A stretch of 64,000 nucleotides of DNA from Lysobacter capsici (GTDB taxonomy: Bacteria > Pseudomonadota > Gammaproteobacteria > Xanthomonadales > Xanthomonadaceae): NCBI RefSeq assembly GCF_014779555.2, contig NZ_CP094357.1:1984001-2048000 (forward strand), read 5' to 3'. Positions 9,167 to 18,655 of the stretch are shown here, piece after piece. The notes below the pieces were generated by a model. The model ran no database searches. It saw only the letters and a program-made list of their open reading frames with translations, and was not told the DNA's origin. Position 1 is the stretch's first letter. Every line of letters starts with the position of its first letter. The position numbers and the translations under genes were made by a program.

Positions 9167-10564
9167 TTGAACGTGTTAGCCCCCAGCTCCGGCATCGCGG
9201 CCGCCCCGGCCCACACCTTCGCCGACCCCGAAGCGCGCCTGGACGCGCTCGTGGATCTGTCGCAGCGGCTGCTCGCCGCAGCGCGCGCGCGCGGCGCCAC
9301 CCAGGCCGAAGTGTCGTGCTCGGAAGAGGCCGGCCTCAACGTCAACGTGCGCATGGGCGAGGTCGAAACGGTCGAGTCCACCCGCGACCGCGGCATCGCC
9401 ATGACCGTCTACTTCGGCCAGCGCAAGGGCAGCGCCAGCACCGCCGACCTGCGCGAGGAAAGCCTGGAGGCCACGGTCGAACAGGCCTGCGCGCTGGCGC
9501 GTTACACCGAAGACGACAGCGCCGCCGGCTTGGCCGACGCGGCCTTGATGGCGACCGACCTGCGCGATTTCGACACCTGGCATCCCTGGAACATCGACCC
9601 CGACCGCGCGATCGAACTGGCGCTGGCCTGCGAAAGCGCCGGCCGCGATTTCGACAAGCGCATCGAGAACAGCGACGGCGCCTCGGTCGGCACCGGCGCG
9701 AGCCTGGGCGTCTACGCCAATTCGCACGGCTTCGTCGGGCGCGAGCGCAGCACCCAGCACAGCCTGGGCGTCGCCTTGATCGGCGGCCGCGGCGACAGCA
9801 TGCAGCGCGACGGCTGGTATACCTCGGCGATGGCCGCCGACGAACTCGAATCGGCCGCCAGCGTCGGCCGCAAGGCCGCCGAGCGCACCGTCGCGCGCTT
9901 GGCCCCGCGGCAGATCGCGACCGGCGAATACCCGGTGCTGTACGCGGCCGAAAGCGCGCGTTCGCTGATCGGCCATCTGCTCGGCGGCATCAGCGGCGGC
10001 GCCTTGTACCGGCGCGCGAGTTTCCTGGTCGACAGCGCCGGCACCCAGTTGTTTCCGTCGTGGTTCCGCATCGACGAACAACCGTTCCTGCATCGCGGCT
10101 ACCGTTCGACCTCGTACGACGCCGAAGGCGTGGCCACCCGCGAATCGGCCTTGATCGACGCCGGCGTGTTGCAGCATTACGTGCTCAGCAGTTACTCGGC
10201 GCGCAAGCTGGGCCTGCAGACCACCGGCAACGCCGGCGGCGTGCACAACCTGCAGGTCGCGGCCAACGCCGGCGACTACGCCTCGCTGCTCAAGCAGATG
10301 GGGCGCGGCCTGGTGGTGACCGAGCTGATGGGGCAGGGCGTCAATGCGGTGACCGGCGATTACTCGCGCGGCGCGGCCGGTTTCTGGGTCGAGAACGGCG
10401 AACTGCAATACCCGGTCGACGGCATCACCATCGCCGGCAACCTGCGCGCGATGTTCTCGGCGATCGAAGCGGTCGGCACCGACGTCGACGAGCGCTCGCA
10501 TGTGCGCACCGGTTCGATCCTGATCGGGCGGATGACGGTGGCGGGCGAAAGCGCCGAGGAATAA
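9167..10564 (+). CDS. pmbA: Metalloprotease subunit PmbA (TldE)
   Basis: PmbA/TldE is the non-catalytic partner of TldD in the TldD/E protease; both act on microcin precursors and CcdA. Family segments seen are MGEVETVESTRDRGIAMTVYFG, the HGFVGRERSTQHSLG block, YRSTSYDAEGVATRES, GNAGGVHNLQV and the C-terminal RAMFSAIEAVGTDVDERSHV. It lacks the HExxxH zinc site of TldD, as expected. No ATG gives a normal N-terminus. I place the start at the TTG at 9167, with AAGGAT six bases upstream, giving 465 residues; GTG at 9173 is an alternative. The longer frame from 8957 would overlap darP on the other strand and is unlikely. Confidence 0.92.
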   Translation: MNVLAPSSGIAAAPAHTFADPEARLDALVDLSQRLLAAARARGATQAEVSCSEEAGLNVNVRMGEVETVESTRDRGIAMTVYFGQRKGSASTADLREESLEATVEQACALARYTEDDSAAGLADAALMATDLRDFDTWHPWNIDPDRAIELALACESAGRDFDKRIENSDGASVGTGASLGVYANSHGFVGRERSTQHSLGVALIGGRGDSMQRDGWYTSAMAADELESAASVGRKAAERTVARLAPRQIATGEYPVLYAAESARSLIGHLLGGISGGALYRRASFLVDSAGTQLFPSWFRIDEQPFLHRGYRSTSYDAEGVATRESALIDAGVLQHYVLSSYSARKLGLQTTGNAGGVHNLQVAANAGDYASLLKQMGRGLVVTELMGQGVNAVTGDYSRGAAGFWVENGELQYPVDGITIAGNLRAMFSAIEAVGTDVDERSHVRTGSILIGRMTVAGESAEE

Positions 10565-10886
10565 GACGCGGCGCGATGTACTGGCCGGCCGCCTGATCGC
10601 GCGGTCGCATCGCCGGATTTTCGTTGCTGCGGTCTTTGTCGGGTCTGCCGCGGCAGGCCCGTTGCGTCCGCCTTCGTCCGATCGCCGCGACGCATCGACG
10701 AGGCGATCAAACGACCCGGCATCGTCGCGGCAATACGCCGGTAACCGGCGTCGCGGTCCTGCCCATGCGCGCCGTTCCTTGACCGCGGTTGCGAATCCGC
10801 GCATCGCCGACTGAACAGGCCCCGCGGCCTGTCAACCCGAAGCATGGCCACCCGTTCTCTGGCGTAGTTCCCGCCCGGAGAGCCGG
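10565..10886. other. Intergenic stretch, no gene seen
   Basis: About 320 bases between pmbA and the DUF1800 gene. The only structure noted is a GC-rich near-palindrome at 10641-10660 (GGGTCTGCCGCGGCAGGCCC) without a following T-run. It may be a weak terminator for pmbA, but this is not secure. Confidence 0.4.
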
Positions 10887-12440
10887 ATGAGCGCAAGCAA
10901 GGCCACGGCCGCCAATCGATTCGGACTCGGCGCACGCCCCGGCGAGCTCGACCGCGCCGGCGACGGCCGCCAGATTCTGCTCGCGCAATTGCGCGAACCG
11001 CCGTCGCTGGCGGAATTCCGCGACCTGCCGGGCAGCGCCGCGACCTTGCAGCGCGAGTACGAGCAACAGCGCGCGAATCGCGCGAACCGAAGCGTTGAGG
11101 CAGCGCCGAAATCCTCCAAGCCACTCATGGCCGCGTCGTCCGAATCCATATCGGAATCGACGACGACCGCGCCCGGCATGGATGGAGCATCCGCGCGTCG
11201 CGGCCGCACCGCCGGCGCGCGCATCGCCGACGCGCCGAACGACTCCGCCGAACGCGAACCCGCAACGCCCGCCGAAGCCCTGCGCCGCGAACTGCGCCGC
11301 CAGCAACTGGCCGAATTCGCCGCGCGCTATCGCCATGCCGCGTCCACCGACGCGCCGTTCGTCGAACGCCTGACCCAATTCTGGTCGAACCATTTCGCCG
11401 TCTCCATCGACAAGGGCAACGCGCGCCTGTACGCCGGATCGATGGAGCGCGAGGCGATCCGGCCGCATGTGCTCGGCCGCTTCGAGGACCTGCTGGTGGC
11501 GGTGGAAAGCCACCCGGCGATGCTGCGCTATCTCGACAACGCGGTGTCGATCGGCGACGACTCGCGCGCGGCGCGGCGCGCGCAACGCATGAGCGGGGGC
11601 AACGGCGACAAGCCGCGGCGCGGGCTCAACGAAAACCTCGCGCGCGAGATTCTCGAACTGCACACCGTCGGCGTCGATGGCGGCTATCGCCAGGACGATG
11701 TGATCGAGCTCGCGCGCGCGATCACCGGCTGGAGCACGCCGGGCCCGCGCGACGCGCAGGAAGCCGATGCCTCGTTCGTGTTCCGCGCCAACGCCCACGA
11801 ACCCGGCGCGCGCCGCGTGCTCGGCCGCGACTATGCCGAAGGCGGGGTCGAACAGGGCCGCGCGGTGCTGGCCGATCTGGCCCGGCATCCGGCCACCGCG
11901 CGCCATCTGAGTTTCAAGCTCGCGCGCCATTTCGTCGCAGACGAGCCGCCTCCGGCGCTGGTCGAACGCATGGCCCAGGCCTATCTGCGCAGCGACGGCG
12001 ACCTGCGCGCGCTGTACCGCAGCCTGATCGAAAGCGACCAGGCGTGGTCGCCGGCCGCGCGCAAGTTCAAGACCCCCAACGATTTCGTGATCTCGGCCTT
12101 GCGCGCGGGCGAGCTGCCGGTCGGCAACGAAGCGCGCGCGCTGATCGGACTGCTCGCCAGCCTCGGCCAACCGGTGTTCACGCCGCGCTCGCCGGCCGGG
12201 TTTCCCGATACCGCGGCCGACTGGAGCAATCCCGACGGCCTGTTCAAGCGCATCCAGGCCGCGCAGTTGTTCGCCGCGCGCGTCGATGCGTATTCGTCCA
12301 CGCCTTATCAGCGCGCGTTGTCGGTGCTCGGCAGCGACGCGGTCAACGGCGATTTCGCGATCGGCCTGCGCCGCGCCGGTTCGGCCAGCGAAGGCTATGC
12401 GCTGCTGTTCGCCAGCCCCGCGTTTCAGTGGAGAAGCTGA
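10887..12440 (+). CDS. DUF1800 domain-containing protein
   Basis: This 517-residue protein belongs to the DUF1800 family, of unknown function and nearly always encoded beside a DUF1501 protein. Diagnostic segments are FGLGARPGELDRA near the N-terminus, LTQFWSNHFAVSIDKG, and NENLAREILELHTVGVDGGY followed by DVIELARAITGWS. The C-terminal RSPAGFPDTAADWSNPDGLFKR is also typical. A Ser/Ala/Arg-rich stretch near residues 75-125 looks like a lineage-specific linker. No clear signal peptide is visible at this start. The DUF1501 gene begins one base after the stop, so the two are surely co-transcribed. Confidence 0.9.
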   Translation: MSASKATAANRFGLGARPGELDRAGDGRQILLAQLREPPSLAEFRDLPGSAATLQREYEQQRANRANRSVEAAPKSSKPLMAASSESISESTTTAPGMDGASARRGRTAGARIADAPNDSAEREPATPAEALRRELRRQQLAEFAARYRHAASTDAPFVERLTQFWSNHFAVSIDKGNARLYAGSMEREAIRPHVLGRFEDLLVAVESHPAMLRYLDNAVSIGDDSRAARRAQRMSGGNGDKPRRGLNENLAREILELHTVGVDGGYRQDDVIELARAITGWSTPGPRDAQEADASFVFRANAHEPGARRVLGRDYAEGGVEQGRAVLADLARHPATARHLSFKLARHFVADEPPPALVERMAQAYLRSDGDLRALYRSLIESDQAWSPAARKFKTPNDFVISALRAGELPVGNEARALIGLLASLGQPVFTPRSPAGFPDTAADWSNPDGLFKRIQAAQLFAARVDAYSSTPYQRALSVLGSDAVNGDFAIGLRRAGSASEGYALLFASPAFQWRS

Positions 12441-12441
12441 G

Positions 12442-13578
12442 ATGGACGCGCAACGACGAGGTTTGCTCGCCGCGTTCGGCGCCAGCGCGCTGCTGACGCT
12501 GTTTCCCGGCGCGACCCGCGCCGCGACCGGGCACGACACGCGCTTTCTGCTGGTGTTGTTGCGCGGCGGCCTGGACGGCTTGCATCTGCTGCCGCCGTAC
12601 GCCGATCCGGCCTGCGCGCGCCTGCGCGGCGAGGGCGCGGTGGACGATCCGATCCGCATCGACGCGAGCTTCGGCCTGCATCCGGCGCTGCAGCAGGCAG
12701 CGATGATGTACCGCGCACGCGAGTTGCTGCCGATCGTGGCGATCGCGCCGCCGTATCGCGAACGCTCGCATTTCGACGCGCAGGATTGCCTGGAAAACGG
12801 CACCGCTTCGCCGACCGGCGCGCGCGACGGCTGGCTCGGCCGCTGCGTGCAGGCGATGCCGGGCGGCGCGGGTTTCGCGGTCGCCGCGGTGATGCCGCTG
12901 GCCTTGCGCGGCAGCGACCGCGCCAGCAATTGGTGGCCGCCGTTGCCCAAGGACGTCGATCCGCAGTTGTTGCAGCGATTGCAGCCGCTGTACGCGGCCG
13001 ATCCGCGCCTGAGCGAGACCTTCGAGCGCTCCACCCATGCCGCGACGATGGCGCGCGACGGCAAGGGCGCGTTCGCGCTGCCCGAGGCGATGCGCATCGC
13101 CGCGCAACGCATGAGCGCCGTCGACGGCCCGCGCATCGGCTTCGTCGAGGACAGCGGTTGGGATACGCACCGCAATCAGGCCCAGGTGTTGCAGCGCAAG
13201 CTGGCCGAACTCGATCAAGGCCTGGCCGCGGCGCGCGCGGGCTTCGGCGCGGCGTGGCCGCGCACGGTGATCGCGGTGGTCACCGAGTTCGGCCGCACCG
13301 CGGCGATCAACGGCACCGGCGGCACCGATCACGGCACCGGCGGCATGGCCTTGCTGTGCGGCGGCGCGGTGCGCGGCGGCCGCATCGGCGGCGATTGGCC
13401 GGGACTGGCGCCGGCGCAGCTCAACCAGGGCCGCGATCTGCGCGCGACCAGCGACCTGCGCGGGCTGTTCAAGAGCGTGCTGACCGAGCACATCGGTCTG
13501 GCCGAATCGGCGGTCGAGTCGCGGGTGTTTCCAGGCAGCCGCGCGGTCGCGCCGATGGCGGGCTGGCGGGCGGCCTAG
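12442..13578 (+). CDS. DUF1501 domain-containing exported protein
   Basis: This 378-residue DUF1501 protein is a relative of the alkaline-phosphatase/sulfatase superfamily. Recognisable blocks are LRGGLDGLHLLPPYADP, GWDTHRNQAQ and VTEFGRTAAINGTGGTDHGTGG, which carries the conserved His/Asp residues. The N-terminus MDAQRRGLLAAFGASALLTL has a twin-arginine followed by a hydrophobic stretch and an Ala-rich cleavage area, suggesting export by the Tat pathway. I use the ATG at 12442, directly after the DUF1800 stop, in place of the in-frame ATG 156 bases upstream, which would overlap DUF1800. Substrate unknown. Confidence 0.9.
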   Translation: MDAQRRGLLAAFGASALLTLFPGATRAATGHDTRFLLVLLRGGLDGLHLLPPYADPACARLRGEGAVDDPIRIDASFGLHPALQQAAMMYRARELLPIVAIAPPYRERSHFDAQDCLENGTASPTGARDGWLGRCVQAMPGGAGFAVAAVMPLALRGSDRASNWWPPLPKDVDPQLLQRLQPLYAADPRLSETFERSTHAATMARDGKGAFALPEAMRIAAQRMSAVDGPRIGFVEDSGWDTHRNQAQVLQRKLAELDQGLAAARAGFGAAWPRTVIAVVTEFGRTAAINGTGGTDHGTGGMALLCGGAVRGGRIGGDWPGLAPAQLNQGRDLRATSDLRGLFKSVLTEHIGLAESAVESRVFPGSRAVAPMAGWRAA

Positions 13579-13902
13579 CCCGCTTTGCGACGTGGGTGAC
13601 GCGAATCCTGCGGTTCGATGACCCTATATCGGCGATTCGCGCCACAAGCTGCGGCATGGCCGTCGGCACCTATTTCGCGCGTTCGATCATTTCGAGCGGC
13701 GGCGACTGTGACAGCCCGATTGCAGGCGGCATGGCCACGCCGCCGGTCACGGCCGTCTGAGCATGCCGGACACAGATAAAGTGCGGCAGCCATACCCTAT
13801 TTACCTTGACAGCATGGACGCTCACGGCCGACAGTGACGCGGTTGGGCAGCCCGGTGCTGGCCCATCGGACTCACATCACGAACAGGAAAGGGGAACAAG
13901 GA
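13579..13902. other. Intergenic stretch upstream of the DUF4870 gene
   Basis: About 320 bases. It contains TTGACA at 13806-13811 but no good -10 box at the right spacing, so a promoter is possible but not shown. The leading part of the larger frame from 13806 is not protein-like. A purine-rich run at 13880-13900 provides the ribosome-binding site for the next gene. Confidence 0.4.
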
Positions 13903-14262
13903 ATGAACGATTTGAACGAACAAGCGTCCGGCAACAGCGAGGATCGCACCCTGGCGATGATCACCCACCTCTCGGCGATCATCTTCGGCTTCATCGTCCC
14001 GCTGATCATCTGGTTGATCAACAAGGACAAGCCGGAGAAGGAATTCCTGACCGATCAGTCCAAGGAAGCGCTGAATTTCACCATCTCGCTGTTCATCGTG
14101 TACGTCGCGCTGACGGTGCTGTCGTTCGTGACCTTCGGTCTGGCCGGCCTGCTGACGCCGGTGGTGTGGCTGGTGTCGGTGGTGTTCTTCATCATCGCCG
14201 GCCTCAAGGCGAAGGACGGCGTGCGTTACCGCTATCCGCTGACCCTGCGTCTGATCGCCTGA
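13903..14262 (+). CDS. DUF4870 small membrane protein
   Basis: This 119-residue protein has three hydrophobic segments: about residues 23-43 (HLSAIIFGFIVPLIIWLIN), 60-85 and 87-105. The core motif DQSKEALNFTISLFIVYV is the hallmark of the DUF4870 (Tic20-like) family of small inner-membrane proteins, of unknown function. The ATG at 13903 is preceded by a strong purine-rich ribosome-binding region (GGAAAGGGGAACAAGGA). It is a single-gene unit, with its own terminator about 50 bases after the stop. Confidence 0.88.
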   Translation: MNDLNEQASGNSEDRTLAMITHLSAIIFGFIVPLIIWLINKDKPEKEFLTDQSKEALNFTISLFIVYVALTVLSFVTFGLAGLLTPVVWLVSVVFFIIAGLKAKDGVRYRYPLTLRLIA

Positions 14263-14313
14263 GTCGGTATTAGCTATTCGGGCCGGCCGTTCGCGGTCGG
14301 TCAGGGGAAAACG

Positions 14314-14342
14314 AAAAGGGCGGACTTCGGTCTGCCCTTTTT
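14314..14342 (+). terminator. Intrinsic terminator with UUCG loop
   Basis: The stem AAAAGGGCGGAC pairs with GTCTGCCCTTTT (one G-T pair) around a TTCG tetraloop and is followed by Ts. It lies 50 bases after the DUF4870 stop and ends that transcript. The A-run on the other side might also serve ispA from the opposite strand. Confidence 0.9.
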
Positions 14343-14522
14343 CGTGGTCGCGTCGAACGTATCGGCGGCAAATGCGCCTGCTGCAAACGTGCGGTTTCGG
14401 ACCTGTGTGGTTTCAAACGTATCGGTTCGAAACAGATTCGACGCAGGCGCGACGGCTTCCAGGCCAGCGCGCGAATCGTGGCGTCGAAGCCGCGAGGCCG
14501 GATCGGCGTCGCGGCTCAGGGC

Positions 14523-15419
14523 TCAGCGATCGCGTTCGATCGCCAGCCGTCCCAGCGCGCGCAGGGCCTCGGCGCCGGGGCCGAACGGTTCCAGCGCGGC
14601 GTCCATCGCGCGCGCCAGTTCGTCCAGGCGCGCGCGCGAGGCGTCCAGGCCGATCAGCGCCGGGAAGGTCGATTTGTCCTGGGCCGCGTCCTTGCCGGCG
14701 GTCTTGCCGAGGGTCTGGCTGTCGCCTTCGACATCGAGGATGTCGTCGCGGACCTGGAAGGCCAGCCCCAGCGCCTGCGCGTAGCGGTCCAGGGCGTCCA
14801 GCGCGGCGCCGTCGGCGTGGCCGCACAGCGCGCCCATGCGCACGCTGGCGCGGATCAGCGCGCCGGTCTTGAGCGAATGCAGATGCTCCAGCGCGGTCAC
14901 ATCGAGCTGCACGCCGGTGCCGGTGGCGTCGATGTCGAGCGCCTGGCCGCCGCACATGCCGGCCACGCCCGCGGCCTGGGCCAGGGTGCGCAGCAGGGCG
15001 ACGCGGGTGGCGTCGTCGGTGTCGGTATCGGCCAATACCGCGAACGCGAGCGATTGCAGCGCGTCGCCGGCGAGGATCGCGGTGGCTTCGTCGAAGGCCA
15101 CGTGCACGGTCGGCTGGCCGCGACGCAGCGCGTCGTCGTCCATAGCCGGCAGGTCGTCGTGGATCAGCGAATAGGCGTGGATCAGTTCGAGCGCGGTGGC
15201 CGGCGCGTCGAGCACCGCCGGCGCGACCTCGAACAGTGCGCCGGCGGCATGCACCAGCAGCGGGCGCATGCGCTTGCCGCCGAGCAGCACCGCATGGCGC
15301 ATCGCCTGGTGCAGGCGCTGCGGCGGCGCGTCGGAAGCGGGCAGTGCGTGGGTGAGGGCGCGGTCGGCGCGCTCGCGCCACTGACTCAGCCGGTCGTCCA
15401 GCCCGGCCGCATCACGCAT
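14523..15419 (-). CDS. ispA: Farnesyl/geranyl diphosphate synthase
   Basis: This trans-isoprenyl diphosphate synthase condenses IPP with DMAPP/GPP to make farnesyl diphosphate, the precursor of undecaprenyl phosphate and quinone tails. The 298-residue protein contains [10 protein letters not shown], the first aspartate-rich motif in [21 protein letters not shown] and the second in [14 protein letters not shown], plus [20 protein letters not shown]. The ATG at 15419 overlaps the xseB stop by eight bases, which fixes the start and suggests translational coupling. The usual next gene, dxs, is not present downstream. With dxr and uppS elsewhere in the window it forms part of the isoprenoid route to the cell-wall lipid carrier. 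Confidence 0.96.
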   Translation of the reverse strand: MRDAAGLDDRLSQWRERADRALTHALPASDAPPQRLHQAMRHAVLLGGKRMRPLLVHAAGALFEVAPAVLDAPATALELIHAYSLIHDDLPAMDDDALRRGQPTVHVAFDEATAILAGDALQSLAFAVLADTDTDDATRVALLRTLAQAAGVAGMCGGQALDIDATGTGVQLDVTALEHLHSLKTGALIRASVRMGALCGHADGAALDALDRYAQALGLAFQVRDDILDVEGDSQTLGKTAGKDAAQDKSTFPALIGLDASRARLDELARAMDAALEPFGPGAEALRALGRLAIERDR

Positions 15420-15687
15420 CGACTTCGCTGCCCGGCGGGCCGGCATTGCCGAACGCCTCGGCGCTGGCCGGTTCCTGCGGGTCGGTGAGCAGGCGCACGC
15501 GCAGCTCGGCCTCTTCCAGCGCGGACTGGCAGCGGCGGTACAGACCGACGCCGCGCTCATAGGCGGCGAGCGAATCTTCCAGGCTCATCTCGCCGTGTTC
15601 CATCTTCTCGACCAGTTGCTCCAGGGCATCGAGCGACTGCTCGAAATCGGCGACCGGCGAGGCTTCGGTGGGGGTTTTACGAGGCAT
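15412..15687 (-). CDS. xseB: Exodeoxyribonuclease VII small subunit
   Basis: XseB is the small subunit of exonuclease VII, which degrades single-stranded DNA into oligonucleotides together with XseA (not in this window). The protein is 91 residues and contains the family signature [20 protein letters not shown] followed by [20 protein letters not shown] and an acidic, Pro-rich tail. I start at the ATG at 15687; the open frame further upstream runs through a repeat and is not protein-like. The overlapping ispA gene downstream is the classic xseB-ispA arrangement. Confidence 0.95.
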   Translation of the reverse strand: MPRKTPTEASPVADFEQSLDALEQLVEKMEHGEMSLEDSLAAYERGVGLYRRCQSALEEAELRVRLLTDPQEPASAEAFGNAGPPGSEVDA

Positions 15688-15899
15688 ATGGGAAGTGTGC
15701 GGCGGGGGCGGGGCGGGGTCAATGCGGCGTGGGGACGCGGCGGGTGGGGCGCTTGGGTTGCTGTGTTTTCTTTTTGGGGGCTTGGCTTGCTTGGAGTCGC
15801 CGTTGCCGTTGGAAGGCTTCGTCTGATTGAAGTCGTCATTGCTGCCAAGGCGGTTCCGCGGAACTGCGCATGCAGGGACTTCAGCGCCATCTTTCCAGG

Positions 15900-15986
15900 C
15901 CGTCATTCCCGCGAAGGCGGGAATCCAGGGCCTTTCGTGCAAGAGCGCTTGAAGTCTCTGGATTCCCGCCTTCGCGGGAATGACGG
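15900..15986. repeat. 29-bp inverted repeat element (CGTCATTCCCGCGAAGGCGGG type)
   Basis: Two perfectly complementary 29-base arms, at 15900-15928 and 15958-15986, flank a 29-base loop. Each arm is itself partly palindromic (TCCCGCGAAGGCGGGA). A related element lies at 46123-46207, with the same loop text CTTTCGTG...GAACGCTTGAAGTC. It occupies the 430-base gap between xseB and tilS, where no gene is visible. This is a common dispersed repeat in Xanthomonadaceae genomes. Confidence 0.85.
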
Positions 15987-16121
15987 TCTTGGGGAGAACG
16001 ACGAAACGAGGCCGCTGCGGTGCTTGTCGTAATCGCGGAGCGCGACGCACGTAGGAACACCGCAGCGCGATGTGCGCAGTGACTGAGTAAGCAGCGAGCA
16101 ACCCCGCTCGCCGCGGCAGAC

Positions 16122-17426
16122 TCACCCCGCCACCAACGTCAACCGCCCCCCACACCCCCGCAACCACGCATCCATCCGCGCCGATACCGCCACATCGCCC
16201 ACCGCCAGCACTTCGCCCTGCGGCGAGCTCAGCAGCGGCAGCCGGCGCCGCTCCCACGGCGGCACGCCCAGGTCCTGCAGCACCTTGCGCAGCATGTGGC
16301 CGTGCGCGCGCCCGGGCAGCACGATGCGTTCGCCGCCGCGACGCGCATGCGCCACGCCGGGCACATCGAAGGCATCGGCGCCTTCGAGCCGCCACTCGCC
16401 GCCGTCGGGCAGGGCCAGCGGCGCGCGCCCGTCCCACGGCGTCTGCCAGTCATCGGCCAAGGGCGGCCTGTGCATCTGCGCGTGCAGCAGATCGCGCCAG
16501 GCGTGCACCACCGCGCCCTGCCAGGCGAATTCGGCTTCGGCGTCGGCGCGCGCGTCGAGCAATTGCGATTCGATCTGGATCACGCCCTGGGTCGGCAGCG
16601 GCGGCAGGCCCAGGCCGGCGATCCAGCGCCGCAGCACCCGCGCGCGCCGCGCCACCGGCAGCTTGCGCAGGGCGGAGCGCGATAACGCCTGCGGATCGAG
16701 ACTGCGCACCGCGGCCAGCGCCAGTGCGTCTTCCTCGTCGAGCAGGCGTTCGGACTCGCCGGCCAGCCGCGCCGACAGGGCGAAGCTCGCATCGGCCTGC
16801 GGCCAGCGTTCGCGCAACAAGGGCATGACCCGATTGCGCAGGAAATTGCGGTCGTAGCGATCGTCGTCGTTGCTGGGGTCGTCGATCCAGCGCAGGCCGT
16901 GGCTGTGCGCATAGGCGAGCAACGCGGCGCGCGGCACCGACAACAACGGCCGCCACAGCCGGCCTTCGCCGCAGGCTCGCCACGGCGTCATCGACGCCAG
17001 CCCGGTCGAACCCGAGCCGCGCAGCAGCCGCAGCAGCAGGGTTTCGGCCTGATCGTCGCGATGATGGGCCAGGATCAGGGTTTCGCCGGCGTCCAGTCCG
17101 GCCTCGAACGCGGCATGCCGCGCGCGCCGCGCCGCCGCTTCCGGACCGTCGCCGGCGTCGCGCGCAACCGACACCCGCGAAACGGTCAATTCCAGTTCGT
17201 TCGAACGGCAAAATTCCTCGCAATGCCGCGCCCAATCGTCGGCCTGCGCATGCAAGCCGTGATGCACATGCCACGCCCGCAGACCTTGCCGCCGCGCCCG
17301 CGGCGAAGCCGCCAGGGCATGCAGCAGCACGCTCGAATCCAGCCCGCCGCTGTAGCCCACGCACAGCGGCGTGGCCGGCAGTTCGCGCAGCGCGGCGGCG
17401 ATCGCATCGGAGTTTGATACCAACAT
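16122..17426 (-). CDS. tilS: tRNA(Ile)-lysidine synthetase
   Basis: TilS uses ATP to attach lysine to C34 of the CAU-anticodon tRNA(Ile), changing both codon and charging specificity; it is essential in most bacteria. The 434-residue protein has the PP-loop motif SGGLDSS (residues 26-32), the family blocks [19 protein letters not shown] and [21 protein letters not shown], and the DDPSNDD motif. The C-terminal TilS domain includes [19 protein letters not shown]. The ATG at 17426 is chosen because the PP-loop then falls at the normal distance from the N-terminus. It is divergent from the flavin oxidoreductase, with about 105 bases between starts. Confidence 0.95.
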   Translation of the reverse strand: MLVSNSDAIAAALRELPATPLCVGYSGGLDSSVLLHALAASPRARRQGLRAWHVHHGLHAQADDWARHCEEFCRSNELELTVSRVSVARDAGDGPEAAARRARHAAFEAGLDAGETLILAHHRDDQAETLLLRLLRGSGSTGLASMTPWRACGEGRLWRPLLSVPRAALLAYAHSHGLRWIDDPSNDDDRYDRNFLRNRVMPLLRERWPQADASFALSARLAGESERLLDEEDALALAAVRSLDPQALSRSALRKLPVARRARVLRRWIAGLGLPPLPTQGVIQIESQLLDARADAEAEFAWQGAVVHAWRDLLHAQMHRPPLADDWQTPWDGRAPLALPDGGEWRLEGADAFDVPGVAHARRGGERIVLPGRAHGHMLRKVLQDLGVPPWERRRLPLLSSPQGEVLAVGDVAVSARMDAWLRGCGGRLTLVAG

Positions 17427-17533
17427 GTCGGCATGGTGCCACGACCGCGGGACGCAGCAACCCATGGATGATGCTGCGCACGCGCGGGGCCGCCATTACC
17501 TTGACTTCTCCTTGGTAATGCAGAGAACGCGTC

Positions 17534-18595
17534 GTGTCCCGGCTTTTCGCTCCGCTGTCGCAACGCTCCTTGACCTTGCGCAACCGCCTGGTGGTTTCGC
17601 CGATGTGCCAGTACTCGGCCGTGGATGGCGTGCCGAACAACTGGCATCTGGTCCACCTGGGCAGCCGCGCGGTCGGCGGCGCCGGCCTGGTCATGACCGA
17701 GGCCTGCGCGGTCTCGCCGCAGGCGCGTATTTCCCCGGCCGACACCGGCCTGTGGAACGCCGCGCAGGCCGAGGCCTGGCATCGCATCAGTTGCTTCCTG
17801 CGCTCGCGCGAAGCCGCGGTCGGCGTGCAGCTGTCGCATGCCGGGCGCAAGGCCAGCGTCGAAGCGCCGTGGCTCGGCGGCAAGGGCGTAACCGCCGATG
17901 CCGGCGGCTGGACCCCGGTGGCGCCGTCGGCGCTCGCGTTCCGCGAGGATTCGCCGCAACCGCGCGCGCTGGAACCGATCGACATCCGCAACGTGATCGA
18001 CGATTTCGCCGCGGCCGCGCAACGCGCGCTCGATGCGTGTTTCCAGTTGGTCGAGATCCACGCCGCCCACGGCTATCTGCTGCATCAGTTCCTGTCGCCG
18101 TTGTCGAACCAACGCGAGGACCGCTACGGCGGCAGTTTCGAAAATCGCACCCGCCTGCTGCGCGAAGTGCTGGTCGCCGTGCGCGAGGTTTGGCCCGAGC
18201 GCCTGCCGTTGTGGCTGCGCATTTCCGCGACCGACTGGGCCGACGGCGGCTGGGATATCGAACAGAGCGTCGAGCTGGCGCGGATCGTCAAGGACCTCGG
18301 CGTCGACCTGATCGATGTGTCCAGCGGCGGCCTGGTGCCGCATGCGCGCATTCCGGTCGAGCCGGGCTATCAGGTGCCGTTCTCGGCGCGAATCCGTCGC
18401 GAGGCCGGCATCGCCACCGGCGCGGTCGGTCTGATCACCCGCGCCGCGCAGGCCGAGAAGATCGTCGCCGACGAAGAGGCCGACGTGGTGCTGCTCGCGC
18501 GCGAGTTGCTGCGCGATCCGTATTTTCCGCTGCGCGCCGCGCACGAGTTGGGCGCGAACGTGCATGTGCCGGAGCAGTATCAGCGGGCGTGGTGA
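17534..18595 (+). CDS. NADH:flavin oxidoreductase, old yellow enzyme family (YqjM/XenA-like)
   Basis: This 353-residue FMN-dependent TIM-barrel ene-reductase reduces activated C=C bonds of enones or nitro compounds with NAD(P)H. Motifs seen are NRLVVSPMCQYSA near the N-terminus with the YqjM-type cysteine, HLGSRAVGGAGLVMTEA, VQLSHAGRKAS, HAAHGYLLHQFLSPLSNQR with the substrate-binding His pair, DRYGGSFENRTR, and the C-terminal phosphate-binding ADVVLLARELLRDPYFP. The start is the GTG at 17534; no ATG gives a normal N-terminus and the ribosome-binding site is weak. The physiological substrate is unknown. It stands alone, divergent from tilS. Confidence 0.93.
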   Translation: MSRLFAPLSQRSLTLRNRLVVSPMCQYSAVDGVPNNWHLVHLGSRAVGGAGLVMTEACAVSPQARISPADTGLWNAAQAEAWHRISCFLRSREAAVGVQLSHAGRKASVEAPWLGGKGVTADAGGWTPVAPSALAFREDSPQPRALEPIDIRNVIDDFAAAAQRALDACFQLVEIHAAHGYLLHQFLSPLSNQREDRYGGSFENRTRLLREVLVAVREVWPERLPLWLRISATDWADGGWDIEQSVELARIVKDLGVDLIDVSSGGLVPHARIPVEPGYQVPFSARIRREAGIATGAVGLITRAAQAEKIVADEEADVVLLARELLRDPYFPLRAAHELGANVHVPEQYQRAW

Positions 18596-18655
18596 GTGCG
18601 GAGGTGTCGGGCGAGTCGGTGCATGCGCCGATCGCCGCGCAAAGACGCGACTCGC

